Part shown: piece by piece, positions 1 through 7,768 of the stretch
How the letters are laid out: each line of letters starts with the position of its first letter
Position numbering within the stretch: position 1 is the first letter of the stretch
Assembly: GCA_003451715.1 (NCBI GenBank)
Contig: DMJN01000293.1
Location: 1-13,615 of the forward strand
Reading direction: 5' to 3'
DNA from: Gammaproteobacteria bacterium
GTDB lineage: Bacteria > Pseudomonadota > Gammaproteobacteria > Pseudomonadales > Pseudohongiellaceae
DNA: 13,615 nucleotides
The notes under the pieces: generated by a model
What the model saw: only the letters and a program-made list of their open reading frames with translations
Databases searched by the model: none
Told to the model about the DNA's origin: nothing
Translations under genes and position numbers: made by a program

Positions 1-159
1 GATTTCCGGGTCAGCAGTGTCCACTGTGCCGCCAACCACTTGTTGGCCCTCAGCAAGCTTGGTTTTGACTGTGTTGAACATGCGTACATTCTGCGCTTGG
101 GCCGGGAGTATCCAGGCGAGTGTGAGCAGGGAAGCTAAAACGAGTCTAAATAATTTCAT
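1..159 (-). CDS. Exported protein, N-terminal part, HpcH/HpaI aldolase-like (partial)
   Basis: This gene runs off the left edge; only its first 53 codons are present. It starts at an ATG (159-157 on the minus strand) preceded by AGAGG about 8 bases upstream. The protein opens with a clear signal peptide (KLFRLVLASLLTLAWILPAQA, cleavage likely after AQA). The mature start contains NTVKTKLAEG and VVGGTVDTADPEI, which resembles the first strand and helix of HpcH/HpaI (2,4-dihydroxyhept-2-enedioate aldolase / citrate lyase beta) proteins, where a short leader is followed by 'G..v.GT...' . That family is normally cytoplasmic, so the signal peptide is unusual. It lies 83 bases downstream of the selenoprotein gene on the same strand and may share its transcript. 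The family call rests on a short segment and is tentative; the exported nature is firmer. Confidence 0.5.
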   Translation of the reverse strand, partial: MKLFRLVLASLLTLAWILPAQAQNVRMFNTVKTKLAEGQQVVGGTVDTADPEI

Positions 160-242
160 TCTTCTGACCTCTAAATGAGTGTTGTTCTAATGATTGCTAT
201 TAACTGTCAAATGGCGTGGGATTTCAATCCTTCCGGGTGGAA

Positions 243-1124
243 TTAACCCTCCGCAATCATGGCTGAGCGGGGCAATCCGGCAGCTTTCTCCGCAGCCTGG
301 CGCTGGCGGCGTTGCTCACCCTTGCGCGCCAGCTCTTCCCGGTTGCTGTCGTCTACCCGGGAATAGTCATCGCGCCAGCTTTCGTCTCCCCACTGGAAGG
401 GGGTGCGTTCGGTTGTGTTCGGCCCCGTGGCTGTGCGAAGCAGGGCCATACCCTGGCTGATGATGCTGAGCTGCATGGCGGTGTCATAGGGCTTGCCACA
501 GGGATTGCCCAGGGGAAAGTCCGAATGCAGGTAGCGGGGCACGCCGCAATGTTCGACGATATCGATGGCAGAACCGATTACCAGAGTGGGTATGCCACTG
601 GCTTCCAGGAAACGGGAGACCAGACTCACGGTCTGGTGACAAACCGGTCACAACGGCACCAGTATGGCGATATCCACCTCATCCTCGTGGCAGCGTTCGA
701 GTAGTTCGGGCGCATCATTTTCCAGGGTATTACCTTGGCTATACTCGGTTGGCACCGTATAGAAGCGATGGGCAACACTGCCGATGCCCCCTTCGTCTAC
801 CAGCACGTTGAGTTGGGCCAGCGGCAGGAATGAGTTTACGTCATCGGTGTGTGTAACCGACTGATGCCAGGACAGTTCACTGGTGTACATGGATTCAGGA
901 ATAGGTGAAGAGAGCGAGGCATACACCCGGCGCTGCGTCCGGCCCGCCTTGGTATCCGGCATGGCGGTGACAATAACCCCCACATTGCAATCGCTCAGGG
1001 GCTTCGGCAAGGGGGTGAAGGGAGTTTGGCTGTGGTGCGCCCAAATGTAATCTCTCTCATAACCCTGGGCGCGATAGTAATCGCGGGTGCGTTCCATGTA
1101 GGGGACATCATAAATCTCAGTCAC
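243..1124 (-). CDS. GrdB-like reductase, probable selenoprotein (UGA = Sec159)
   Basis: This 293-residue protein is related to the glycine/sarcosine/betaine/D-proline reductase component B family (GRDB). The reading frame is open from 1124 to the TAA ending at 243 except for one in-frame UGA at 650-648 (codon 159). Reading it as selenocysteine gives PLUPVCHQT, a UxxC redox motif (U159, C162) after the strand DIAILVPL, the place where family members carry catalytic Sec or Cys. Downstream homology continues: GIPTLVIGSAIDIVEHCGVP, then FPLGNPCGKP. A hairpin suited to a bacterial SECIS lies just after the UGA. The start is a GTG (1124) with GGAG 6 bases upstream; the protein then begins TEIYDVPYMERTRDYY, typical of this group. 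The frame extends to 1283 upstream, but that stretch does not look coding. The C-terminus (about 225-293) is charged and probably helical. In these reductases Sec attacks a substrate C-N or similar bond; the substrate here is unknown. The alternative is a nonsense mutation. Confidence 0.78.
619..637 (-). other. Candidate bacterial SECIS hairpin
   Basis: On the minus-strand RNA, ACCAGAC (637-631) pairs perfectly with GUCUGGU (625-619) around the 5-base loop CGUGA, whose second base is G. The loop begins 17 bases after the UGA at 650-648. Bacterial SECIS elements sit immediately 3' of the UGA inside the coding region, with a short apical loop carrying a G in its first two positions, recognised by SelB. 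Position, stem and loop all fit. The structure was read by eye, not folded by program. Confidence 0.65.
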
Positions 1125-1651
1125 TGGGTACTCCGTGGACAACTCTTGTCTGACCGGTACAAAGCATAGCCGTTTCACTCGCCAAGCAAAAGATTCACCT
1201 CTGATGAATTTCTTCCGAGGATTCCTGGCAATTGATTTGCTGTTCGAAAGCCTGAACCTGGGGGCACTCGGAAGTTCGATCAAAATGAAATTCTTCAGCA
1301 GAAGTGGAATTTCAGTTGCTTCGAGTTGGCATGATGCAGAAAAGCCAGATGTTTACCCCAGAACTGTCCAAAGAATTCCAGTGCTACATCGATATCACTA
1401 GAAATACTCGAAACAGAGCTTCAACTGTCTGCAGTGTAGGGGGGCTCTTATACGGTGATCTGAAGCTGTCCAGGAGCAAATTAATTCGAACAGCCGATCC
1501 CTAAGCTGCAAAAAACCTGGTGTATTTCACCAGGATTTTAACGGTCAATACCCAAAAACTTGCTGGTAGATTCTTTTTGTTGCAAAATTTTGTCTATTAA
1601 GCAGATTTCTCTTTAACTTCCCCACAATATTGGCGATATATCTTACTGGAT
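1125..1651. other. Intergenic stretch without recognisable gene
   Basis: This stretch separates the minus-strand selenoprotein gene from the plus-strand signalling locus. It should hold the promoters of both, but no convincing -35/-10 pair stands out. Short open frames exist on both strands (for example a minus-strand extension of the selenoprotein frame to 1283 and a plus-strand frame 1304-1504). None has a good ribosome-binding site or recognisable protein features. A strong hairpin lies at 1516-1534 and a small palindrome CAAAATTTTG at 1583-1592. Confidence 0.5.
1510..1539. terminator. Hairpin with flanking A and T runs, bidirectional terminator-like
   Basis: CCTGGTG (1516-1522) pairs with CACCAGG (1528-1534) around loop TATTT. 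Six A precede it (1510-1515) and ATTTT follows (1535-1539), so on the minus strand the stem is followed by six T. It looks like an intrinsic terminator in either direction. No obvious gene ends just before it on either strand, so its purpose is unclear; it may insulate the signalling locus from the divergent selenoprotein gene. Confidence 0.55.
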
Positions 1652-2834
1652 ATGTCCAGTCAACGAACACAAGCACCAGCAATCCTTCGTAGCGGACGAT
1701 GAGCCGGATTTCGCCGATATCATAGCGGAAGTGGCCAGGGAGATCGGTTTTCACACCCATTGTGTGTACGAGGGCGATAAAGTCGTAGACGAAGTAACGA
1801 CTATTGATCCGGCAGCAATTGTGCTGGACCTGAGAATGCCCGGTGCCGATGGTGTGGAGATAATTCGTGAATTAGGCAAGCTTCGATGCTCTGCCAAGAT
1901 CGTGCTCATGAGTGGCATGGATCAGCGAACCCTGCACTCCGTAGAATCTCTCGGCCGTGAGAAACGCCTCGATATTGTAGGCACCCTCACCAAACCGATG
2001 CGACCGCAGGAAATCACCGCCATATTATCCCCCATATTCGATGCGGCGCCGCCACCGCTGATCCTGGAGGAATCCCCTGCCGAAGAATTACTTCCGGAGT
2101 TGGGTTTTCAAACTCTCTATACTCTGATTAAGCCTCTGAACAACGATGGGGATGCGCGGCAGCCCAATAGAGTACGCCTGAGTGCACAATGGCAATTGGA
2201 CAATGGTGAAGTACTGACCAAGGCGAGCCTGAACAGGTGGGCTGAGAAGCAAGGTATTCAAAATGGACTGTTGCGGCTAATGCTCAGAGATGCGCTGCAG
2301 CAATGTGAGGCTCTGGGACAAAAAGACATTTCCATGGAGCTGATTGTCAGTTTGGATGCTCAACAGCTCCAGGATCTCAGCATCGTGGATTTTATCGATA
2401 CCACGGTCCGCCAGTCTAAAGTCGACAATAGCAGCGTGCTGATCGAAATCGCTGAGGATGCTGCATCCCAGTCGCAGGGGAATGCTATCGATGTATTGTC
2501 AAGATTACGCATAAAGGGATATAAGATTGCCGTGATGACTGAATCCAGCGAGGAATCTCTGCTGGCTATAATGGATAAATTTCCCTTGGATGAAATTTGC
2601 GTCGACCTGTACTCACTAGCGCAATAGGAGAATATTAAGGGAAATATGGAGCTGGAATTCAAATACAGTTCTTTAACCTCAGTCCTGCATAACAAGGGCA
2701 TCGTGGCCTGTGCTCAGAATATTACTCAGCAGAAGCTTCTGGAGTTTGCCGAGAGTTGTGGATTCAATTGGGCTGAAGGCCCTGAAATCGGAGAAGCAAT
2801 TGTCGCTGCAGAATTGGAAGCGCAATTGTCCTGA
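1652..2834 (+). pseudogene. REC + degenerate EAL response regulator, frameshifted and with in-frame TAG
   Basis: Pieced together, this is a response regulator with an N-terminal receiver and a C-terminal EAL-type domain. From ATG 1652 the frame reads MSSQRTQAPAIL. After a one-base shift in CCTTCG (about 1684-1690) it continues VADDEPDFADIIAEVAREIG, a textbook receiver start. The phospho-acceptor Asp is in VLDLRMPG (GAC 1827-1829), with Ser in VLMSG and Lys in LTKPM. The EAL-like part (about 2130-2830) keeps the fold pattern (LNRW, IEIAED, FPLDEICVDL, QQKLLEFAESCGFNWAEG). It has lost EAL (ASL), the NxS Asn, DDFG and the KID Lys, so it is probably catalytically dead. A TAG at 2625-2627 interrupts the same frame before the last 69 codons, which still match an EAL C-terminus ending at TGA 2834. 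The kinase gene follows 28 bases later. A shorter product from GTG 1731 could be made but would lack the acidic receiver residues. Confidence 0.75.
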
Positions 2835-2862
2835 TTGTATTCGCTGGAGGCTCAATACTCAG

Positions 2863-5090
2863 ATGGAAAATGAAAATAAAAACCAGCCCAATGAAGAATT
2901 GACGGACGCTGACAATTCATTGAAATCCAAAAATTCTTCTCATGCAAATGTTCAACATGAAGGCAAAGGACTTCGATTCTTCGCGTTGGCATCGGCTGTT
3001 ATAACACTGCTACTGACAGCAGGATTGCTTATTTAATTTTTTGGTGATCAGCCAGCACAGGATTTGTCTGGTGCACTCGTAGCTTCCTTGATTGTTTTCA
3101 CCATTATCACATCCGTCATATTGGTGTTGAAGGTATTGCCTGGATCAAAGTCTCTCCGGGCCACCCCTGATGAATCTTTCGCCAATGAAACAATGATGGA
3201 TAATTTTTTTGAATACAACCCGGAAATCATGTTCATTAAGAATCTTGATGGCAGTTTTCATTCGGCAAACAAAATGTGTCGCCAGCTCACCGATATGCCA
3301 GTGGAGGATTTTCGTGGTCGCGACAGATTTGATGTTTTTCCCGATCAGGCTACCTCTAGTTTGCAGGAACAGGACATGCAGGTATTGCTGAACAATGAAG
3401 CCATGGAATTTCATAATGAATGGAAAAGCAATGGCGGCATTCGTCATTTCAAGACCATGAGATTCCCCATGCAGGATAGACAGGGTGAGGTGCTGGCCAT
3501 TGGCGGAATCGCTAACGATGTTACTGACCAGGTAAACAGCCGTCATGCCTTACTGGACCAGGAACAATTGTTAAAAACGTTTATTGAGTCAGCACCAGAT
3601 GCAGTTTTAATTTGTGATATCGACGGTCAGATTATCCTGACGAACCGGCAGACTGCGTCTGTATTTAATTACGGTCGTGAAGAAATGCTCAAGTATTCCA
3701 TATTCGAGCTGATTCCGGAGATCGAGCCGAAAACAATCGCCGAGCTATTCGAAGACGCGAAGAAGATGGGTGGAGAAGTATTCAGAGTAGCCATGGAGAT
3801 AAATGGGATTGGCAATGAAAACCATGTATTTCCCATTGAATACTCATTAGCACCCATAACCACCAAGGAAGGATCCCTGATAGTCTGCCTGCTGCGGGAT
3901 GTCAGCGAACGCGCCATGATGGAAACTCAGATTCGTCAGAGCCAGAAAATGGATGCGATTGGGAGATTGACCGGTGGCATGGCTCACGACTTTAATAATC
4001 TGTTGGGAATCATTATTGGGAATATTGACCTGACGCTTAACAAAATAGGTGCTGAAGAGGAGCGTGTTAAGAAACGACTGACTACGGCATTACGCGCGGC
4101 TGAACGTGGAGCCGATCTGACCAAGCGAATGCTTGCGGTGGCGCGCCGTCAACCCTTGCAACCCAAATCCATCGACATAAACGGCATTGTAGAGGAAATG
4201 GCAGAAATTCTGCCTGCTACTCTGGGTCCGGATATCGAAATGAGTTTTGATTTGGTGGATGACTTGCCGGTTATTCTGGTGGACGCTTCCAGCCTCGAAG
4301 GTGTGCTGCTGAATCTCGCAATCAATGCACGTGATGCGATGCCCGACGGTGGTAGATTTTCGATGGGAACAAGTATCAAGAGCCGTGAAGATATAGAGAA
4401 TTTGATACCAAATGCAAGAATTAAGAATGGCACATTCGTGTGTGTGACACCGGCGCTGGAATGAGTAAGGAGACTCTGGGCCGCGCATTTGAACCGTTCT
4501 ACACCACCAAGGACAAGGCCAAGGGTACAGGGCTTGGTCTGGCGATGAGCTATGGATTCGTTAAGCAATCCCGTGGTTTTATCGCGCTGGACAGTGAATT
4601 GGGTAAGGGTACTTCTGTCGATATATACCTTCCGGTTGATGAAGAAGTAACAGCTGACGCTCCCGTGGAAAGGAAAGCAGTTGGTGTAACCTCTCTAGCC
4701 GATGATTCGACGTGTGTGCTGGTTGTCGATGATGAACCAGATTTGTTGGAAGTGGCAGTTTCCTACCTCGAGGATCTGGGCTGTGAGGTTTTGTCTGCCT
4801 CCGGGGGTAATGAAGGGCTAGCCGTTCTGGCAAGGAATCCTGAAGTTGACATTTTACTGACCGATATCGTCATGCCTGGCGGTATGAATGGTGTTGTCTT
4901 TGCCAATGAGGCCAGAAACAAGTTTCCTGAGATTAAAGTTATCTACACCTCAGGATCTCCATCTGGTGTTATCGAAGAAACTGCAAATACCAGTCTGGAC
5001 GCCCCCCTTATAAATAAACCCTATAACCGGGAAGTACTCGGCAGCATGGTGAATCAGGTGCTTGAACCTTCGAAATCGCCTAATAATTAA
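2863..5090 (+). pseudogene. Membrane hybrid histidine kinase, in-frame TAA and frameshift
   Basis: Composite of about 740 residues starting at ATG 2863 (GGAGG 12 bases upstream). It has a hydrophilic head, TM1 (about 39-60), TM2 (about 70-93), PAS (about 114-227), PAS (about 233-345), HisKA with LTGGMAHDFNNLL (His375), HATPase with N-box NLAINARDAMPDGG, G1 box DTGAGM and GTGLGLAMSYGFV, then a receiver (VVDDEPDLLE, acceptor Asp in LLTDIVMPGG at 4863, Lys in INKPY). It would phosphorylate itself and relay to its own receiver and perhaps the neighbouring REC-EAL protein. Two lesions are visible. TAA at 3034-3036 (codon 58) lies inside TM1, with hydrophobic coding resuming in the same frame. A frame change in the GTGTGTGTG run at 4438-4446 splits the ATPase domain just before the G1 box. 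A start at TTG 3064 could give a shortened kinase but would still end at 4464 without ATP-binding boxes. Confidence 0.8.
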
Positions 5091-5094
5091 ACAG

Positions 5095-5121
5095 TTCGGG
5101 AGTAAAAATCCCCCGAAATTT
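5095..5121 (+). terminator. Weak hairpin after kinase gene
   Basis: TTCGGG (5095-5100) pairs with CCCGAA (5112-5117) around an 11-base loop, followed by only ATTTG. It sits 5 bases after the kinase TAA (5088-5090). The short stem and poor T-run make it a weak intrinsic terminator at best. Confidence 0.35.
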
Positions 5122-5241
5122 GTGATACACATCGCAAACATTTGACTAAATATGCGCTTGAATGGCATCAATTAATCGACCCGATTGGATTTAGTCAGAG
5201 GATTGCAGGAATTTTCGCAATATTGACAGGTTGCCCTAAAA

Positions 5242-5973
5242 ATGCCCGAGTTTGGAAAGAATAGTCGTCAAATTACTGATCGACAAGAAATCACCGATCT
5301 GTTGCTGGTTGCGCAGCTGTATCGCTGGATTCTTTCTTATGCTCCCGTGGATTCAGAGAATGTCGTCTCTCATACCACCGAACTGGTAGGCATGGACGGC
5401 GAAGCAAATTCCCTGACAGTAAGTAGTGAAGTCAAATACTCAGGTATCGAACCGGGTGAGTCGATTGTTTTCAGGGCTCAGAGCGGCGGTATCAACATAA
5501 GGTTTGAGTCCAGCATAATTCAGGTCGGTGGCAATGTGCTGACAATGCGCCTGTTCTCTGACTGCCGTATCAAGTTTCCAGAATCTGTAACAGTTAATCA
5601 GCTGCGTGGTGCGGTAAGGGTTAACTTCATGAATCTTGCGAGTATCCCGGTTACGTACTTCACCGAAGAGGGTTCTTAGCTGGGAGGCTTGGTGGAAGAC
5701 CTGTCGACCACTGGCGCCAAGATTAGCTTCAAAGGAAATCTGAAGTATCAATTCAAGGAATCACGAATCATCTCCGACTGCCAAATGATGCTGCCAGATG
5801 AATCCAATATCGATGCACGTATTAAGGTGCTCGGCTTCGTTTATAACCAGGCTAAGGACATTAGCCATATCCGTTGCCAATTTCTTGAGATGAGCGATGA
5901 CAGTGCGTTGGCGATTAAAGATCTGATCGATCAGGCATTGAAGAATGTCGCCACAGAATCTTCGGTTGCGTAA
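5242..5973 (+). pseudogene. YcgR-like PilZ c-di-GMP receptor interrupted by in-frame TAG
   Basis: Starting at ATG 5242, this 243-position frame has an N-terminal YcgR-N/flagellar-brake-like beta domain (about 15-118) and a C-terminal PilZ domain. The c-di-GMP-binding signature is complete: RGAVR (R122, R126) and DLSTTG (D153, S155, G158). A TAG at 5677-5679 (codon 146) falls between the two halves, and the same frame continues without shift to TAA 5973. The PilZ domain reads smoothly through the stop (TYFTEEGS, stop, LGGLVEDLSTTG), and one C-to-T change in CAG would explain it. Truncation after 145 residues would remove the DxSxxG half of the binding site. YcgR-like proteins couple c-di-GMP to motility. 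Its position 151 bases after the kinase gene, and the REC-EAL gene before that, suggest a shared c-di-GMP theme. A separate downstream product from TTG/GTG near 5689 is unlikely. Confidence 0.78.
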
Positions 5974-5982
5974 GCGCTGATT

Positions 5983-6027
5983 CCTAATTAGGTCGGGCCA
6001 TCATACTCGGCATGCATTGGCCCGATT
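5983..6027. terminator. Inverted repeat between convergent genes
   Basis: TCGGGCCA (5993-6000) pairs with TGGCCCGA (6018-6025) around a 17-base loop, extendable by two G-U pairs. The palindrome CCTAATTAGG (5983-5992) abuts it. It sits between the convergent PilZ and carboxylesterase genes, so a bidirectional terminator is plausible, but there is no T-run on either side. Confidence 0.35.
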
Positions 6028-6077
6028 CAGCACCCACCCGGCTTATCCAGTTGTACTCCCGCCAGTGATCTTCACGC

Positions 6078-7655
6078 TTACAACGATAGAATAGGTAGCA
6101 GAATTTCCCGCTGCCTGCCTATTGGGTCACTGAGTACCTGGGGGGTGTCGTTCCACACCATCGTCGCCCGGGTCTCACCATTGTAAGGCTGCCACTGAGG
6201 CAACTTGCCCATATTAGGATCGCCGCTGCGGGCAAACTCGATGATCGTGTCGCTGACCTTATCTGCCAATTCGATGGCTGTATCGCTGCCGGCTGTGAGT
6301 GGATGATCCCTCACGTTATCGAAGATAAACGGAATATCCAGCGTGTGAGGACTCAAGGCACCGCGACCCGTCTCGGCTGTCTCCCATGTCAGGTAATACA
6401 GGTAGGTGGGTCCAGCTCCTAAGGCTGCTCTCCGCTCGGCGATGGTGATGGACTGCATCACATAACGGGAGTCGCTGAACACCAAGAAGTAGATCTCCGA
6501 GGGAGTAGCCTCAGGATTCGCCTGGCGATAGACATCGATCACAGCTTGCAGATTCTCTTCCCCCACAATTTCACTCACACGTTCGCGCATACCTGCCTCA
6601 TCGAGACTGAATGCGGCATCGTCTGCAAAGTAGGTCATTTCGGTGCGGTTTGCCCCAACGATAACCGGCACATCCGGATTGACTGGTGAGGCAGATGGCC
6701 AGAATGGGTGGTAAGGCAATTCCACCCCATCCATGGTTGGTGCAAAAGTGCCTCCGCCAGCATCCGCCGTGTTGGCAGAAACTGTATGGTAAGCGGCCAT
6801 TATTCGATTCAAGGGGAGCTGCTGGATCTGTGGCAGATTAGCTGGGGTAATCTCGAGTTCGTCCAGCACCCGCTGAGCCAGCTCCGTAGCCTGGACACGA
6901 TCGGGAAGCCGCAAGGTGGCACCACTCTCGATCACGGCTCTGTGGAACAATCCTCTGGCCGACGGCATGCCCAGTAGGGTAGCGACTTTTCGACCGCCAC
7001 CGGATTCTCCAAAGATCATTACCCGCTCGGGATCACCGCCGAATTCTTCGATGTTGTTCTGTACCCATTTGAGGGCATGCACAATATCCTGCATTCCGAC
7101 AGTACCGGAGCTTTCGAATTCGCTGTGGCCCATGTCACCGAAATGGGTAAAGCCCATCATATTGAGCCGGTGATTGATTGTTACCACCACCACATCACCA
7201 CGCATGGCGAGGTTAGTGCCATCGTAGCGGGGTGAGGAGCCGGAGAGGGTGCGGAAGCCACCACCATGGCACCAGAACATCACCGGGCGTTTTTCCCCAT
7301 CGTCGATGCCCCGGGTCCAGACATTCAACACCAGGCAGTCTTCGCTCTCCAGGCCATCCTGTTGACTGCCGCTGGCTGGATCGCTCTGGGGGGCGGCGGG
7401 CCCGTACTCGAAGGCTTCCCGATACTCTCGCCAGGGAGCCGGGTCTTGGGGCGGCATGAAACGGTTCTCACCCGCTGTACTGGCGCCATAGGGAACGCCC
7501 TTGAAGATATTTACTTCCCCGGCCTTGATACCGCGGATTCGGCCGAATTGGGTGTCGGCCTCAACCGTGGATTGCTGGGCCAGGGCGATACTGGAGGGGA
7601 CCAACAAACTGCCCATGGAAGCAAGTTGAAGAAATTCACGGCGTTTCATATTCAT
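6078..7655 (-). CDS. Tat-exported type-B carboxylesterase
   Basis: A 525-residue serine hydrolase of the carboxylesterase type B / para-nitrobenzyl esterase family, full length for the family. It should hydrolyse carboxylic esters in the periplasm or outside. The N-terminus KRREFLQLAS followed by a hydrophobic stretch to ALAQ is a twin-arginine signal (R5, R6). The body shows the family landmarks: FKGVPYG and RFMPP near the start, EDCLVLNVW (105-113), the oxyanion loop HGGG (130-133), nucleophile Ser218 in FGESGGG, acid Glu339 in GANRTE, and His437 in LSPHTLDIPF. Two in-frame ATGs (codons 1 and 3) are possible starts; AAGAG lies about 10 bases before the first. The gene is divergent from the epoxide-hydrolase-like gene with 113 bases between the starts, so promoters may be shared. 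Substrate is unknown. Confidence 0.92.
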   Translation of the reverse strand: MNMKRREFLQLASMGSLLVPSSIALAQQSTVEADTQFGRIRGIKAGEVNIFKGVPYGASTAGENRFMPPQDPAPWREYREAFEYGPAAPQSDPASGSQQDGLESEDCLVLNVWTRGIDDGEKRPVMFWCHGGGFRTLSGSSPRYDGTNLAMRGDVVVVTINHRLNMMGFTHFGDMGHSEFESSGTVGMQDIVHALKWVQNNIEEFGGDPERVMIFGESGGGRKVATLLGMPSARGLFHRAVIESGATLRLPDRVQATELAQRVLDELEITPANLPQIQQLPLNRIMAAYHTVSANTADAGGGTFAPTMDGVELPYHPFWPSASPVNPDVPVIVGANRTEMTYFADDAAFSLDEAGMRERVSEIVGEENLQAVIDVYRQANPEATPSEIYFLVFSDSRYVMQSITIAERRAALGAGPTYLYYLTWETAETGRGALSPHTLDIPFIFDNVRDHPLTAGSDTAIELADKVSDTIIEFARSGDPNMGKLPQWQPYNGETRATMVWNDTPQVLSDPIGRQREILLPILSL

Positions 7656-7768
7656 CGTTTTAATACTCTTGATTACTCTATTTATTGCTACGGTTGTAAC
7701 CCCCCTGAGATGGTGAAGTCAACTGTCCTCATGTTAGTCTTGCCCGACACCAGAGGGGATCCAGCCAC

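Noticed and set aside
312..704. Plus-strand frame of 130 codons
   Set aside because: It is the complement of the selenoprotein gene, which has clear family motifs on the other strand.
1125..1283. N-terminal extension of the selenoprotein to a start at 1283
   Set aside because: The 53 extra residues are basic and show no family pattern, while GTG 1124 has a good RBS and starts at the family-typical TEIYDVPYMERT.
1430..1515. Possible tRNA (TTCGAA near 1486 followed by a terminator-like hairpin), including a search for selC
   Set aside because: No acceptor stem, anticodon arm or proper T-arm could be paired on either strand.
1652..5973. General reassignment of TAG/TAA as sense codons
   Set aside because: Intact genes in the same window end at TAG and TAA with nothing coding beyond, and the same locus also has frameshifts that recoding of stops would not explain.
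7656..7768. Shared promoters in the carboxylesterase / epoxide-hydrolase divergent region
   Set aside because: A TTGACT can be found on the minus strand, but the hexamer 17 bases on (TTACAA) is a poor -10; nothing better was seen.
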